64,000 nt of DNA, taken from Shouchella rhizosphaerae (GTDB lineage Bacteria > Bacillota > Bacilli > Bacillales > Bacillaceae_D). The stretch spans positions 350,380 through 414,379 of the forward strand of contig NZ_FRBS01000004.1 in the NCBI RefSeq assembly GCF_900142675.1. Reading direction: 5' to 3'. Below, piece by piece: positions 16,406 to 26,518 of the stretch; within the stretch, counting starts at the first letter, position 1, and each line of letters opens with the position of its first letter. The translations under genes and the position numbers were made by a program. Below the pieces are notes generated by a model. It was not told the origin of the DNA. It made no database searches and saw nothing but the letters and a program-made list of their open reading frames with translations.

Positions 16406-17254
16406 CTATACGCCTTTCAACCACTCATCGACTTTATCTTGGTTGGCATTCACCCATTTTTCCGCTGCTTCTTCTGGCTCCATTCCGTCTTTTGCCATAT
16501 ACAACATGACTTCATTCATATCGTCTGCTGTCCAGTAAAATTGGTCGAGAATCCGATACGCTTCTGGCTTTTCTTCGTCCAAGCCTGCGCGGACAATTGT
16601 GCGGATTTCTCCGTTTGCTTCATAGATGCCTTTGCTGTCCTCAAGAAATTTTAAATCATACGAATTAAACTTCCAGTGAGGTTGCCAAGCGGTAATGACA
16701 ATTGGTTCTTGCGCTGCATAGCGGTTGCCAAGCTCTGCCGTCATAATCGCATCTGAACTTGCTGACAACGTAACGTCATCAATTCCATATTCACGAAGCG
16801 CCTCTTCCGTTGTCATCATTACGCCTGCGCCAGCGTCAATGCCTGTGATGGTACTGACGACGTCAGCCGACAATTCTTCGATGCTGTCAATCTCCATATA
16901 CGCTGGGACAGCTAAGCCAGTTTGTGCCCCTTCCAAATTAGCTCCTAAATCGATAATGTCATCTTTATGCTGTTCATAGTGGACTTTCATATCTTCTGGC
17001 AGCCATCCGGCAACATGGGCATCGGCGCTTCCGTCTGCCACTGACGACCACATGATTCCTTGCTCAACACTTGTTAACGTCACATCATAACCGGCTTGTT
17101 CCAAAGCAATCTTCACTACATGGTTTGAAGCGATTTCAGAATCCCATACAACGTAAACGAGTTCAATTTCTTTGGCTTCTTCCCCTTGGGCGCCACAGGC
17201 CGACATCATAGGCAAAGCCAATAGCAAAAACGCAAGCAAGCGAATGGTTTTCAT
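16406..17254 (-). CDS. Glycine betaine/proline-type ABC substrate-binding lipoprotein (OpuAC-like), orphan
   Basis: A 282-residue secreted lipoprotein: an N-terminal hydrophobic stretch with lipobox MSAC at about residues 17-20, then the OpuAC-type domain. It starts LVYVVWDSEIASNHVVKIALEQAGYDV; VADGSADAHVAGWLPE and ITAWQPHWKFNSYDLKFLED give the Trp/aromatic box typical of quaternary-ammonium binders. No ATPase or permease gene adjoins it, so it must use a transporter encoded elsewhere. It is divergent from gbsR, and an inverted repeat similar to the one before gbsA lies in its promoter. It may bind glycine betaine or choline; which one cannot be read from the sequence. Confidence 0.85.
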   Translation of the reverse strand: MKTIRLLAFLLLALPMMSACGAQGEEAKEIELVYVVWDSEIASNHVVKIALEQAGYDVTLTSVEQGIMWSSVADGSADAHVAGWLPEDMKVHYEQHKDDIIDLGANLEGAQTGLAVPAYMEIDSIEELSADVVSTITGIDAGAGVMMTTEEALREYGIDDVTLSASSDAIMTAELGNRYAAQEPIVITAWQPHWKFNSYDLKFLEDSKGIYEANGEIRTIVRAGLDEEKPEAYRILDQFYWTADDMNEVMLYMAKDGMEPEEAAEKWVNANQDKVDEWLKGV

Positions 17255-17283
17255 TACCGATCATCCTCTCAATTATGTATAAT

Positions 17284-17343
17284 ATATTTAAAACGAATTA
17301 AATATTTTAGACACTATACTAACATAGCCTCTCGTTCTGTCAA
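17284..17343 (-). promoter_or_regulatory. Promoter and candidate GbsR operator of the binding-protein gene
   Basis: Minus strand: -35 TTGACA (17338-17343), with -10 TATAGT (17313-17318) at 19 bases or TAGTAT (17316-17321) at 16. Just downstream, ATATTTAA (17284-17291) and TTAAATAT (17298-17305) form an inverted repeat around AACGAA. The stretch TAAAACG..T.AA.TAT resembles the gbsA upstream palindrome region, suggesting a shared regulator. Confidence 0.55.
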
Positions 17344-17441
17344 CATCCAACAGAACCGCCAGTCTTTCGCTACCTTGCTTTATTACAGGTAAACAGCTAT
17401 ACTATCGCTAAATTTCGTTAAATTGCAATTGAGGTGTTGAA

Positions 17442-18008
17442 ATGGAAAAGGATGAACATGTTTTTGAAAAATTAGAGCAAGCGCACGCTATCATTAAAGA
17501 CGGCATAGCCGATACGATGGACATTTATGGGGTAAACCGTTCAGTCGGGCAACTTTATGCGACTTTGTATTTAAACGACGGGCCAATGACGCTCGATGAC
17601 CTTCGCGATGAATTAGGAATGAGTAAAGGCAGTATGAGTATTGGTGTACGCAAACTTCTAGAAGAAAAAATTATCCACCGCGTGTACCGAAAAGGCGAGC
17701 GTAAAGACTTGTATGAGGCTGAAAAAGACTTCTTTCAATTTTTTATTTCCTTTTTTACGCGAAGATGGGAACGGGAACGTAGCGTGAACCTTCAGGCAGT
17801 TAAACAAGCCATTCCTCTGTATGAAGCATTAGTGGATGATGCTGAGACGCCAGATGAGGTACGGGCGGAAGCCGCACACACATTAAAAAAAATAACGGCT
17901 TCTCTTGAATATTATGAGTTTCTTGGTTTGCTAGTAGAACAGTTCCAAACTGGAAATCTTGCCAAAGATCTAGTAGAACGCTATAAAAACGAAAACGGCA
18001 CCTCCTAA
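17442..18008 (+). CDS. gbsR: GbsR-type regulator of glycine betaine synthesis/uptake
   Basis: A 188-residue MarR-like winged-helix protein. It has the GbsR pattern GVNRSVGQLYATLYLNDGPMTLDDLRDELGMSKGSMSIGVRKLLEEKIIHRVYRKGERKDLYEAEKDFFQFFISFFTRRWERE. GbsR proteins sense choline and repress betaine synthesis and choline uptake genes. The position directly before gbsA-gbsB and divergent from an OpuAC-type gene fits this. The ATG follows TTGAGGTGTTGAA. A strong terminator at 18054-18108 separates it from gbsA, so gbsAB uses its own promoter. Confidence 0.92.
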   Translation: MEKDEHVFEKLEQAHAIIKDGIADTMDIYGVNRSVGQLYATLYLNDGPMTLDDLRDELGMSKGSMSIGVRKLLEEKIIHRVYRKGERKDLYEAEKDFFQFFISFFTRRWERERSVNLQAVKQAIPLYEALVDDAETPDEVRAEAAHTLKKITASLEYYEFLGLLVEQFQTGNLAKDLVERYKNENGTS

Positions 18009-18053
18009 CAAAGAACTTAGCTGCTACAACCATATCAAGTTTTCGTTAAAGAA

Positions 18054-18108
18054 CCTCCTAAAATAGTATCCTTACAATGGGCATCACTATTTTAGGAGGC
18101 TTTTTTTT
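18054..18108 (+). terminator. Strong terminator of gbsR
   Basis: CCTCCTAAAATAGT (18054-18067) pairs perfectly with ACTATTTTAGGAGG (18086-18099) and is followed by eight T residues (18101-18108). The T run also begins the -35 of the next promoter. Confidence 0.9.
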
Positions 18109-18168
18109 GACACAAACAAACAGAAATGCTATGTTTATTTTGTATAAAACGTTTAATATATATTAAAC
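18107..18168 (+). promoter_or_regulatory. gbsAB promoter with perfect palindromic operator
   Basis: -35 TTGACA (18107-18112), 17 bases, -10 TATGTT (18130-18135). Downstream lies the perfect 18-base palindrome GTTTAATATATATTAAAC (18151-18168), seven bases ahead of the ribosome site. The position suits a GbsR roadblock-type operator; the binding protein is inferred from the neighbouring gene. Confidence 0.75.
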
Positions 18169-18188
18169 AAAATAAAGGAGAGAGGTTG

Positions 18189-19664
18189 ATGATTCGCGGA
18201 AAGATGTTTATTAACGGGGAATGGACGGAGGCAAAGAATGGCCGCGTTCGAGAAATTATTAATCCTTTTAACCAGGAAGTGATCGCAACAGTGCCAGAAG
18301 GTTCGGCTGAAGACAGCCAAGCTGCGATTGCAGCCGCCCGAGCTGCCTTTGATGAAGGCGTTTGGTCCTCTGCATCCGCAAGTGAACGAGGTGAACGGGT
18401 GCGTCTAATTGGCCAAAAAATAGCCAATCAAAACGAGGAATTTGCCCGTTTGGAGTCGCTTGATACAGGTAAAACGCTTGAAGAAAGCCGAACAGATATG
18501 GAAGACATCGCCAATGTGTTTTTTTATTTTGCTGGTCTGGCGGACAAAAATGAGGGCGAGGTCATTCGGAGCCCGCTTCCGAACTCAACAAGCATCGTTG
18601 TCCGTGAACCTGTAGGCGTGTGCGGGCTAATTACGCCTTGGAATTATCCGTTGTTGCAAGCAGCATGGAAATTGGCGCCTGCACTCGTTGCCGGAAATAC
18701 CCTTATTTTAAAGCCAAGCGAACTTACACCTCTTACGACGATGAAGCTATTTGAGCTGTTTGAAGAAGTCGGGCTTCCAACAGGAGTGGCCAATCTTGTG
18801 CTTGGCACAGGCAAGGAAGTTGGCGCACCGCTTGCCGAAAGTACAGATGTCGACTTGATCTCATTTACTGGAGGCATTGAAACAGGCAAGACCATCATGC
18901 AAGCGGCAAGCAGTAACGTTAAAAAAATGGCTTTAGAACTTGGCGGCAAAAACCCTAATATCGTCTTTGCTGATGCCGATTTTGAGACAGCCATTGACCA
19001 AGCCTTAAACGCTGTCTTTTTCCATGCTGGCCAGGTTTGTTCAGCTGGCTCGCGCTTGCTTGTGGAAGAAGCGATTCATGATGATTTCGTAGAAGAGTTA
19101 GTAAAGCGGACGAAACGTATCAAGCTTGGCAATGGTTTTGATGAAAAAACAGAGTCTGGGCCGCTTATCTCGGCCGCCCACCGCGCCAAAGTTGAAAGCT
19201 ACATTCAAATCGGATTAGATGAAGGCGCTACACTTGCTTGTGGCGGGAAACGCCCAGATGCGGCAGAACTGCAAAACGGCTTTTTTCTAGAACCGACTAT
19301 TTTTACGAACTGCCGCAGCAGCATGCGCATCGTCCAAGAAGAAGTGTTTGGTCCTGTACTTACAGTCGAAACATTCAGAACAACAGAAGAAGCGATCGCA
19401 AAGGCAAATGACACCATCTATGGGCTTGCTGGCGCTATTTTTTCCAATGATATTGGCAAAGCAGAACGCATTGCAAGCAAACTTCGTTTAGGAACGGTAT
19501 GGATCAATGACTTTCACCCATACTTTGTCCAAGCACCTTGGGGAGGTTACAAACAATCTGGCTTCGGGCGGGAATTAGGCAAAATCGGCTTAGAAGAGTA
19601 CACGGAAACAAAGCATATTTTCCGCAATAAGCAACCGCAACCAATCGGCTGGTTCCGCGGGTAA
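18189..19664 (+). CDS. gbsA: Betaine aldehyde dehydrogenase
   Basis: A 491-residue NAD(P)-dependent aldehyde dehydrogenase. Seen in order: VREPVGVCGLITPWNYPL, NTLILKPSELTPLTTMKLFEL, cofactor loop SFTGGIETGK, catalytic Glu in MALELGGKNPN, catalytic Cys in HAGQVCSAGSR, and EEVFGPVLTV. It oxidises glycine betaine aldehyde to the osmoprotectant glycine betaine. The ATG at 18189 is 8 bases after AAAGGAG; an upstream in-frame start at 18126 lies inside the promoter and is rejected. It is followed 22 bases later by gbsB. Confidence 0.95.
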   Translation: MIRGKMFINGEWTEAKNGRVREIINPFNQEVIATVPEGSAEDSQAAIAAARAAFDEGVWSSASASERGERVRLIGQKIANQNEEFARLESLDTGKTLEESRTDMEDIANVFFYFAGLADKNEGEVIRSPLPNSTSIVVREPVGVCGLITPWNYPLLQAAWKLAPALVAGNTLILKPSELTPLTTMKLFELFEEVGLPTGVANLVLGTGKEVGAPLAESTDVDLISFTGGIETGKTIMQAASSNVKKMALELGGKNPNIVFADADFETAIDQALNAVFFHAGQVCSAGSRLLVEEAIHDDFVEELVKRTKRIKLGNGFDEKTESGPLISAAHRAKVESYIQIGLDEGATLACGGKRPDAAELQNGFFLEPTIFTNCRSSMRIVQEEVFGPVLTVETFRTTEEAIAKANDTIYGLAGAIFSNDIGKAERIASKLRLGTVWINDFHPYFVQAPWGGYKQSGFGRELGKIGLEEYTETKHIFRNKQPQPIGWFRG

Positions 19665-19686
19665 AATGAATTGAGGAGCGATAAAC

Positions 19687-20895
19687 ATGAGCATGCATAT
19701 GAAAATTGAATCGATGTTAAACTACCATACTTTTGAAGTGCCGACCGCTATTAAGCATGGCATTGGCGCTATCTCCCACCTTGGCGAAGAAGTCCGCGCC
19801 CTTGGTTCCAAAAAAATATTGCTTGTGACGGACCCTGGCATTTACAACGCAGGCATTACAAGACCAGTCGAACAAAGCCTCGAGAAAGCGGGCATTGACG
19901 TCGTCCTTTTCAACGAAGTTGAGCCCAATCCACCAACACGATTAATCGCCAAAGGTTCCAGCGTTTATGCGGAACATCGCTGCGACGGCTTAGTGGCTGT
20001 CGGCGGCGGCTCTTCTATGGATACAGCTAAAGCAATTGGCGTGGAAGTGACACACGAAGGCACAGTCCTTGATTACGAAGCAGCAGAGGGCAAGAAGCCG
20101 CTTAAACGGCGAATTCCACCATTGGCAACTGTTCCAACCACTGCCGGAACAGGTTCGGAAGTGACGCAATGGGCAGTCATTACGGATGAACAACGGAAAT
20201 ACAAATTCAATACAGGCGGCCCTCTTATTGCTGCACACGTAACCATTATTGATCCACAATTGCATACTTCAATGCCTCCTCATGTCACAGCGATGACAGG
20301 CATTGATGCCATAGCCCATGCCATTGAGTGCTACACGATGAAATATGCACAACCGGTTACAGATGCTGTCGCCTTGTTGGCAATTGAATATGCAGCCACC
20401 TACATACGCCGCGCTTTTGCAGACGGGGATGACCTAGAAGCACGCTATGGGATGGCGCAAGCTGCAATGTTGGCGGGGCTTTCCTATGGAAGCGAATCGG
20501 CTGGGGCCGCCCACGCAATGAGCCAGTCCCTTGGCGGCATCGTCCCTGTAGCTCATGGACAATGTGTGGCAGCGATGATGGGACCGGTCATGGAATTCAA
20601 CTGGAAAGGAGCGCCTGAACGTTTTGCCCGCATTGCCCAAGCATTCGGCCTAAACACAACGGCTATGACAACCAATGAGGCGGCCAAGGCAGCAGTCCGC
20701 TATATGTATGAGTTAGTTGAAGAGCTGGAAATCCCATCGCTTGAAGACCAAGGTGTTGACAAAACACAAATTAGCCGTTGGGCCGAAGAAGCGTTGAAAG
20801 ATCCACAAACCATCGGAAATCCTCGTGACTTGACGCTTGCTGATTATGAATGGATTTACAAACGCTGCTTTAACCTCGTACCAAGCACCCTTTAA
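19687..20895 (+). CDS. gbsB: Choline dehydrogenase, iron-containing alcohol dehydrogenase type
   Basis: A 402-residue type III alcohol dehydrogenase, the same length as B. subtilis GbsB. It has the GGGSSMDTAKAIG nucleotide-binding motif, the metal-binding set in GIDAIAHAIECYTM, and the conserved SLGGIVPVAHGQCVAAM with a further His ligand. It oxidises choline to betaine aldehyde, which GbsA completes. The ribosome site GAGGAG lies 8 bases before the ATG. It forms an operon with gbsA and ends at a GC-rich terminator. Confidence 0.95.
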   Translation: MSMHMKIESMLNYHTFEVPTAIKHGIGAISHLGEEVRALGSKKILLVTDPGIYNAGITRPVEQSLEKAGIDVVLFNEVEPNPPTRLIAKGSSVYAEHRCDGLVAVGGGSSMDTAKAIGVEVTHEGTVLDYEAAEGKKPLKRRIPPLATVPTTAGTGSEVTQWAVITDEQRKYKFNTGGPLIAAHVTIIDPQLHTSMPPHVTAMTGIDAIAHAIECYTMKYAQPVTDAVALLAIEYAATYIRRAFADGDDLEARYGMAQAAMLAGLSYGSESAGAAHAMSQSLGGIVPVAHGQCVAAMMGPVMEFNWKGAPERFARIAQAFGLNTTAMTTNEAAKAAVRYMYELVEELEIPSLEDQGVDKTQISRWAEEALKDPQTIGNPRDLTLADYEWIYKRCFNLVPSTL

Positions 20896-20905
20896 ACAAA
20901 ACGAA

Positions 20906-20933
20906 GAGCAAGCCGCTTTTGCGCGGCTTGCTC
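20906..20933. terminator. Bidirectional terminator between gbsB and lutR
   Basis: GAGCAAGCCGC (20906-20916) pairs perfectly with GCGGCTTGCTC (20923-20933). The T tract is modest on both strands (minus side TTCGTTTTGTTT), and the two genes converge here. Confidence 0.82.
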
Positions 20934-20936
20934 AAT

Positions 20937-21671
20937 TTACTGGCTGTCGTCCTCTTGTTTTTGCTTATCATATTCCATTAATGCTTGTTCGACATTGACT
21001 AAATGAACCATCATCGCCTGGTGGGCTTTGTCTTTGTCTTGCGCTTCCACCGCCTTATAAATTTGCTCATGCTCATCATGAAGCTGTTTAAGCGTTTGTG
21101 TTTCGGCGTAAAGGCTGATTTTTCGGCTTTCATACATGGTCATCACGAGCGTGTCAGACAACTTTTGCATCATTTCCATCAGCAAATCGTTTTCTGTCGC
21201 CTCGGCCAAAGCGAGATGAAATCGAACATCGGCCTCCTCGCCTAAATCCTTGCCAGCTTCTGCCTTGGCCATTTGCGAAAGCGCCTCTTCGATCTTGGCA
21301 AGATGGTCAGCGCTGCGGTTTTCAGCCGCCAAACTCGCGACGCCGACTTCGAGGATTTTTCGCACTTGGAATAAATCCTGTTTCTCTTTATTCGACAAAA
21401 CGCCCTTGATTCCGACTGGTTTGACCATACTTGAAAAATCGAATTTATTAACAAATGTGCCTTCTCCTTGGCGGATCGTCACAAGCCCGACTGCACGCAA
21501 TGCGCTCAATGCTTCCCTAACGGCTGATCGACTTACTTGAAATGTCGCCGACAGCTTTTCAACTGAATCGAGTTTTTCCCCTGGTTGAATATCGCCACTC
21601 CGAATCATGTCCTCGAGTTGGTCGCGGATTAGTTCGGACACTTTTTTAGACTTTACTTGTTTTAAGGACAT
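20937..21671 (-). CDS. lutR: FadR/GntR-family regulator of lactate utilisation
   Basis: A 244-residue regulator. It has an N-terminal winged helix (VSELIRDQLEDMIRSGDIQPGEKLDS, then FQVSRSAVREALSALRAVGLVTIRQGEGTFV) and a C-terminal FadR-type all-helical FCD domain with metal-site residues (DVRFHLALAEATEN, ... HLVNVEQAL). It closely resembles LutR of bacilli. The start at 21671 is chosen over 21794 because GAGGTG lies 6 bases before it. It sits downstream of lutC, separated by a terminator, so it is transcribed on its own. A TCATCNGATGA-type site before lutP fits its role. Confidence 0.88.
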   Translation of the reverse strand: MSLKQVKSKKVSELIRDQLEDMIRSGDIQPGEKLDSVEKLSATFQVSRSAVREALSALRAVGLVTIRQGEGTFVNKFDFSSMVKPVGIKGVLSNKEKQDLFQVRKILEVGVASLAAENRSADHLAKIEEALSQMAKAEAGKDLGEEADVRFHLALAEATENDLLMEMMQKLSDTLVMTMYESRKISLYAETQTLKQLHDEHEQIYKAVEAQDKDKAHQAMMVHLVNVEQALMEYDKQKQEDDSQ

Positions 21672-21796
21672 AGCAAACACCTCATTTGCAACTTCTCGTT
21701 TTAAGTATAGCATATGCAAACGAGCAACATCCTTTTGCTGACTAGTAAAAAGCATCTGCAGTATCCTTCTTCTACCTGAAGCAACATTTAACAACT

Positions 21797-21822
21797 AAAA
21801 GGCCAGCGGTAACGCGCTGGCC
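21797..21822 (-). terminator. Terminator of the lutPABC operon
   Basis: GGCCAGCG (21801-21808) and CGCTGGCC (21815-21822) form the stem; on the minus strand TTTTAGTTGTT follows. Confidence 0.8.
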
Positions 21823-21833
21823 TTGGGTGTTTT

Positions 21834-22523
21834 TTACTTGTCGTCGACTACTATATAGCACGCTTTTAGCGGGCCGTGCACGCCAACTACTAAACTCATT
21901 TCAATATCCGCACTGTTGCTTGGCCCTGAAATAAAATTGATGCATGATGGGAGGCGTCCTTCGCCTGTTAGTTGCCGAATGTGGCGCGCCGCTTGCGTCA
22001 TCCGCGCTACTAGCGTGCTTTTCGGGATGATCGCGATATAATAGCGCGGCAACAAACTGACAGAACGCCCTTTGCCATTGCTGCTAAACAATGTCACTGT
22101 TCCCGACTCAGCAAGAGTGATATCGGAAAAGGTAATGCCTACGTCTGCTATTTCTGCCTGCTCAATCGAACGTTTGCTGTCACGATTGTCCCATAATGAA
22201 ACAGAGGGGCGCGTCAAAAAGGAGCCGAGGCCAAACTCATGAAAACGACGGTCATCCCAAGCAATGACCGATTTCGCTCCATACATGTCGATTGTTTCAT
22301 CAAGTGCCGTCTCTAACTGACCGCTCTCCACTTGTTTAAAGTCTGTATGAATCGCCACGCATTGTTCTTTCAGCACTGTGACCAACTCATCTTTTGAAGC
22401 GTCTTTTAATACTTCAAATTGAGGGGAAACTCGATAATTGGGCCGTAACACCCCTTCTGTTTGGCGGGGCCGGCCAAGTTGATTGGCCACATGATCGAGA
22501 AAAGAATCGCGGTTTTTAATCAT
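21834..22523 (-). CDS. lutC: Lactate utilisation protein C
   Basis: A 229-residue LUD-domain protein with [46 protein letters not shown] and a C-terminal [35 protein letters not shown]. LutC works with LutA and LutB in oxidation of L-lactate to pyruvate. The start at 22523 follows AAGGAGGGGGCGC and overlaps the end of lutB by 8 bases; the longer frame to 22598 lies inside lutB and is not used. Confidence 0.95.
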   Translation of the reverse strand: MIKNRDSFLDHVANQLGRPRQTEGVLRPNYRVSPQFEVLKDASKDELVTVLKEQCVAIHTDFKQVESGQLETALDETIDMYGAKSVIAWDDRRFHEFGLGSFLTRPSVSLWDNRDSKRSIEQAEIADVGITFSDITLAESGTVTLFSSNGKGRSVSLLPRYYIAIIPKSTLVARMTQAARHIRQLTGEGRLPSCINFISGPSNSADIEMSLVVGVHGPLKACYIVVDDK

Positions 22524-23952
22524 GCGCCCCCTCCTTTTGCCGTGCTTTAAACCAATCACGGAACCGTTCTTTGGCCGGAGCTGGCAAATGGCGGACATCT
22601 GTCCAACCTTTTAGCGGCCCTGGCCCTTTTGGAATTGCGCCATCCTTTACAAACGGGAACAGCAAAAATGGCACTACTTTGGTTCCAGCCTTATACAACA
22701 TAGGCGAACTTGCACCAATTCCAAACCCTTTCATCGCCAACGCCTCCGTTCGCGCAGTCCGCTTTTGTTCGGCGATAACGCGACGATGCTTAATCAACAG
22801 TTCGTGAAGGGGAATTTTGACAGGGCACGCATCCGTGCAAGCCGCACATAAGCTTGACGCGTAAGGCAACTCTTTGTGGTCTTCATACCCTTCCAACAAC
22901 GGTGTTAATACTGCCCCAATCGGCCCTGGATAAATCGAGCCGTAGGAATGACCGCCGACGTGGCGGTACACAGGGCAGACATTGATGCAAGCTGCGCAGC
23001 GGATGCAATGAAGCGCTGCTTGGAATTCAGTGCCGAGAATATTGGAGCGCCCATTATCGACAATGACGAGGTGAAACTCTTCAGGACCATCGGCATCGCC
23101 ATCTTCACGAGGACCTGTGAGGCCTGTCACATAACTCGTTAATTTTTGGCCGACTGCACTTCGGCAAAGCATGCTAACTAAAATGTCAAGTTCTTCCCAT
23201 GTCGGCACAATCCGTTCCATCCCCATAACGGCAATATGTGTTTTAGGCAGTGCGGTCGCGAGGCGGGCATTTCCCTCATTCGTGACCAACGAAATGCTTC
23301 CTGATTCTGCTACGGCAAAATTGCAGCCTGTAATGCCCACATCTGCTGACAAAAACTCTTTGCGGAGCTGTTCACGAGCAAACAACGTCAGCTCTTGGGG
23401 ATTCTCTGACTTTGTATAACCTTTGCGGGCTTTAAACGTATCACGGATCTGTTCTTTATTTTTGTGCAATGCTGGCGCGACGATATGGGAAGGGGGATCA
23501 TGGTCGTCTATTTGTAAAATGTACTCCCCCAGGTCGGTTTCAATGACTTCGCAGCCAATGTCTTCGAGCGCTTTGTTCATGCTAATTTCTTCGGTTACCA
23601 TCGATTTGGATTTGACGACTTTTTGCGCTTCTTTGCTGCTTACAATTTCCTTGATATACTGATTCGCTTCTTCAGCCGTTTGCGCAAAATAAACATGTCC
23701 TCCCGCCTTCTCAACGTTTTCGCTAAGCTGGTGCAAATAAAAATCAATATGATTGAGCGTGTGTGAGCGGATTTCTTCTGCGAGTGTGCGCCACTCCTCC
23801 CAATTGCCAAGCTCCTTTTCCGCTGAACCTTTTGATGTTTTCAGCCGTTCCTGGGCCGAGCTGACCGCTTGGCGCATAAAACCGTCTTGGAGCCCTTTTT
23901 CAACCCGTTTTGAAAAAGGGGCATCGCTTATTTTAATGGCCACATTCCTCAC
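22516..23952 (-). CDS. lutB: Lactate utilisation iron-sulfur protein B
   Basis: A 478-residue protein with an N-terminal LUD domain ([42 protein letters not shown]) and a C-terminal ferredoxin-like part binding two 4Fe-4S clusters through [12 protein letters not shown] and CAACTDACP. It is the electron-transfer subunit of the LutABC lactate oxidation complex. It overlaps lutA by 4 bases and lutC by 8, so the genes are translationally coupled. Confidence 0.96.
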   Translation of the reverse strand: MRNVAIKISDAPFSKRVEKGLQDGFMRQAVSSAQERLKTSKGSAEKELGNWEEWRTLAEEIRSHTLNHIDFYLHQLSENVEKAGGHVYFAQTAEEANQYIKEIVSSKEAQKVVKSKSMVTEEISMNKALEDIGCEVIETDLGEYILQIDDHDPPSHIVAPALHKNKEQIRDTFKARKGYTKSENPQELTLFAREQLRKEFLSADVGITGCNFAVAESGSISLVTNEGNARLATALPKTHIAVMGMERIVPTWEELDILVSMLCRSAVGQKLTSYVTGLTGPREDGDADGPEEFHLVIVDNGRSNILGTEFQAALHCIRCAACINVCPVYRHVGGHSYGSIYPGPIGAVLTPLLEGYEDHKELPYASSLCAACTDACPVKIPLHELLIKHRRVIAEQKRTARTEALAMKGFGIGASSPMLYKAGTKVVPFLLFPFVKDGAIPKGPGPLKGWTDVRHLPAPAKERFRDWFKARQKEGAHD

Positions 23953-24668
23953 TCCTTGCTATTTAAGACTTGGGCAATATGCTTTACTTCAATCGTTTTG
24001 CCGTTTCGTTCGATCCGCCCGCCAATGTTCATCAAACAACCGCAATCGGCGCCAATAAGCAGGTCAGCACCTGTCGCTTCGATATGGCCGACTTTTTCTT
24101 CCACCATTTGTTCCGAAATTGCAGGCATTTTGACTGAAAATGTACCGCCAAAGCCACAGCACGACTCCTTGTTTGCCAGTGGAGCCAGCTCAAGGCCCTT
24201 TACTTGTTCCAACAAAGAAAAGGGTGCCTCTGTTTCCCTTAATAACCGCGACATATGGCAAGAGGTATGGTATGTCGCTTTTTTATGGCAAACTGCGCCA
24301 ATGTCTTCGACTTTTAGGACGCGGACAAGGAATTGGGTCAGTTCATACGTTTTGCTTGCAAGCTCTTCTGCTCGTTTTTCCCACTCAGGATCGTCTGCAA
24401 ATAGTTCCTTGTATTCGAGGAGCATAGCAGCGCAGGACCCTGACGGCAGCACAACATAATCGGCATCGGCAAACGTTTCAATGGTATGTTTGGCTGCTTT
24501 TTTCGTATCTTCATGATAACCGCTGTTAAATGCCGGTTGCCCGCAGCAAATCTGGTTTTCTGGAAATTTGACGTTACACCCATGGCGTTCAAGCACTTCT
24601 ACAGTGTCTTTCCCAACACCTGGATAAAAAATGTCCGCTAGACATGTGACGAATAGCGAAACGTTCAC
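23949..24668 (-). CDS. lutA: Lactate utilisation protein A (CCG-domain)
   Basis: A 239-residue protein with two cysteine-rich CCG motifs, [12 protein letters not shown] near residue 41 and [14 protein letters not shown] near residue 168, like the CCG subunits of heterodisulfide reductase and glycolate oxidase. It belongs to the LutABC complex. It starts with GTG, 8 bases after AAGGGG, and is separated by 12 bases from the lutP stop. Confidence 0.95.
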   Translation of the reverse strand: MNVSLFVTCLADIFYPGVGKDTVEVLERHGCNVKFPENQICCGQPAFNSGYHEDTKKAAKHTIETFADADYVVLPSGSCAAMLLEYKELFADDPEWEKRAEELASKTYELTQFLVRVLKVEDIGAVCHKKATYHTSCHMSRLLRETEAPFSLLEQVKGLELAPLANKESCCGFGGTFSVKMPAISEQMVEEKVGHIEATGADLLIGADCGCLMNIGGRIERNGKTIEVKHIAQVLNSKE

Positions 24669-24680
24669 ATTACCATCCCC

Positions 24681-26468
24681 TTATAGCGTTGATACTTTTT
24701 TGTTGTTTTCTATGTTGGCCAATTTGGCTTTACGCTGGTATTTGAGGATCATGATTAGAAAAACAAGTAAGACAGTTGCCACAAACAACGTGCCGATATG
24801 AAGCCCAAACCCATGTATGGCTACGTAGCCTAGCCCACCAGCAAAAACGAGATAATATGTTAGCGGAAGCAACACTTTTCTAATAAGTACGCCTTCTTTG
24901 CCAATAATCCCTGCCGCTGCCGCTGCTGCCACAACGTTATGGACACAAATGATGTTTCCTGCTGCTCCGCCAACAGCTTGCAAAGCAACGATCGTAGCAG
25001 GAGAAATGCCAACATTTTCTGCCGCCCCAAATTGGAACAAGGCAAACATCATATTGCTGATCGTATTGCTTCCGGCTATAAATGCGCCTAGCGCGCCAAT
25101 AACTGGCGCTACGACTGGCCAATGCTCGCCAACCATTTTTGACACGCCTTCAGCCAGCAAGAGCGGCATCGACTCATACCCATTTGCATTGACGCCAGAG
25201 TTAATAAACACTTGCACCATTGGCACGGCAAACAAAAGTGCTGGTGCGGCACTGACAATCATTTTTGCCGAGTTGCTTACTGCCGTACGGTAAGAAGAGC
25301 GATCCATCTTGTAAAGAAAGTAACCAACGACCGACACAGCTACCATAATCGTTCCTGGTAAAAACAACGGAGTGCTGGAAATGTCAATCGTCGTTCCAAA
25401 CACTTGTTCAATGGTAATCGCTACTTTTTTTAAAGCAGCGCCAAAAGGAAGCGCCTCCATGCGAGTAATGACTAGGATAAAGCCAATGAGTATATACGGA
25501 AACCACGCTTTAAACATTGAAATGGTCGGTTTAGTAAGAGGATCTGCCGAAAGCATTCCCATCCAGTCCTGTTCCCATTTGGAAAGAGGAGGAAAATCCC
25601 AGCTCTTTTTTGGCATGAACCATCCTTTTTTAGCGGCAGGAACAACAATTGCTAACCCAATTAGGCCACCGAAAAGCGACGGAAATTCTGGACCGAGTAC
25701 ATTGGCGATCAAGGCGTAAGGGACCGTAAATGCTAAACCGGCAAACAGCGCAAACTTCCACACTTCCAATCCAGCCCAAATGGAGCGTTTCTCACCAAAG
25801 AACAATGTAAGCATCATGACCAACACTAATGGCAAAAACACACCGATCATCCCATGGAATATCGCCACTTGGCCACCGATAGAACGAATAAATTCGTCGG
25901 TCGTCATTCCAAGTGCGGCCGCCTGTTCAGCCACATTTGGCGCTCCCGAGAGCCCAGAGTTCACTCCAATTAAAATCGGCGTGCCGACAGCGCCAAACGA
26001 AACTGGCGTTGATTGGATAATAAGAGCCGACAGGACCGCAGCCATCGCTGGAAAGCCAATAGCGACAAGAAGCGGTGCAAGTATGGCCGAAGGTGTGCCG
26101 AAGCCAGATGCCCCCTCAATGAACGAGCCGAACAGCCAGCAAATAATAATAGCTTGTATCCGCCTATCAGGCGTAATAGTTGTAAATCCAGCACGAATGG
26201 TGTGGATTGCGCCACTTTCTCGCAATGTATTGAGCATTAATACAGCGCCGAACACAATAAATAGCACTTCTATAGCCGTAATAATCCCTTTTGTGCTTGC
26301 GGCCGCCACATAGTTATATGGTACACCCCAAAAGAAAATGGCAACTAAGCCTGTCATTAGAAAAGCAAGCGGCATCGCCCGCTTAGCAGGCCACCCCAAA
26401 AGAACAAGAAGCAACAACACTGTTAAAATTGGCGTCAGCGCTAAAAGCGCAAGCGACCAAAACCCCAT
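24681..26468 (-). CDS. lutP: L-lactate permease
   Basis: A 595-residue membrane protein of the LctP family with about 13 hydrophobic segments. It contains [42 protein letters not shown], and [16 protein letters not shown] plus [19 protein letters not shown], which are family signatures. It imports L-lactate with protons for LutABC. The ATG follows GGGGGAGAAAGG. It is the first gene of lutPABC; a candidate LutR operator lies 38-50 bases upstream. Confidence 0.95.
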   Translation of the reverse strand: MGFWSLALLALTPILTVLLLLVLLGWPAKRAMPLAFLMTGLVAIFFWGVPYNYVAAASTKGIITAIEVLFIVFGAVLMLNTLRESGAIHTIRAGFTTITPDRRIQAIIICWLFGSFIEGASGFGTPSAILAPLLVAIGFPAMAAVLSALIIQSTPVSFGAVGTPILIGVNSGLSGAPNVAEQAAALGMTTDEFIRSIGGQVAIFHGMIGVFLPLVLVMMLTLFFGEKRSIWAGLEVWKFALFAGLAFTVPYALIANVLGPEFPSLFGGLIGLAIVVPAAKKGWFMPKKSWDFPPLSKWEQDWMGMLSADPLTKPTISMFKAWFPYILIGFILVITRMEALPFGAALKKVAITIEQVFGTTIDISSTPLFLPGTIMVAVSVVGYFLYKMDRSSYRTAVSNSAKMIVSAAPALLFAVPMVQVFINSGVNANGYESMPLLLAEGVSKMVGEHWPVVAPVIGALGAFIAGSNTISNMMFALFQFGAAENVGISPATIVALQAVGGAAGNIICVHNVVAAAAAAGIIGKEGVLIRKVLLPLTYYLVFAGGLGYVAIHGFGLHIGTLFVATVLLVFLIMILKYQRKAKLANIENNKKVSTL

Positions 26469-26505
26469 CCTTTCTCCCCCTCTACCATAATGATTATATC
26501 ATACG

Positions 26506-26518
26506 GTCATCAGATGAC
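26506..26518 (-). promoter_or_regulatory. Candidate LutR operator upstream of lutP
   Basis: GTCATCAGATGAC is a perfect 13-base odd palindrome (TCATC-N-GATGA), the type of site bound by LutR and related FadR-family regulators. A minus-strand -10 TATAAT (26493-26498) lies just downstream. TGTAAGCACTTACA at 26523-26536 is a second near-palindrome; it resembles cre but has CA for the core CG. Confidence 0.65.
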
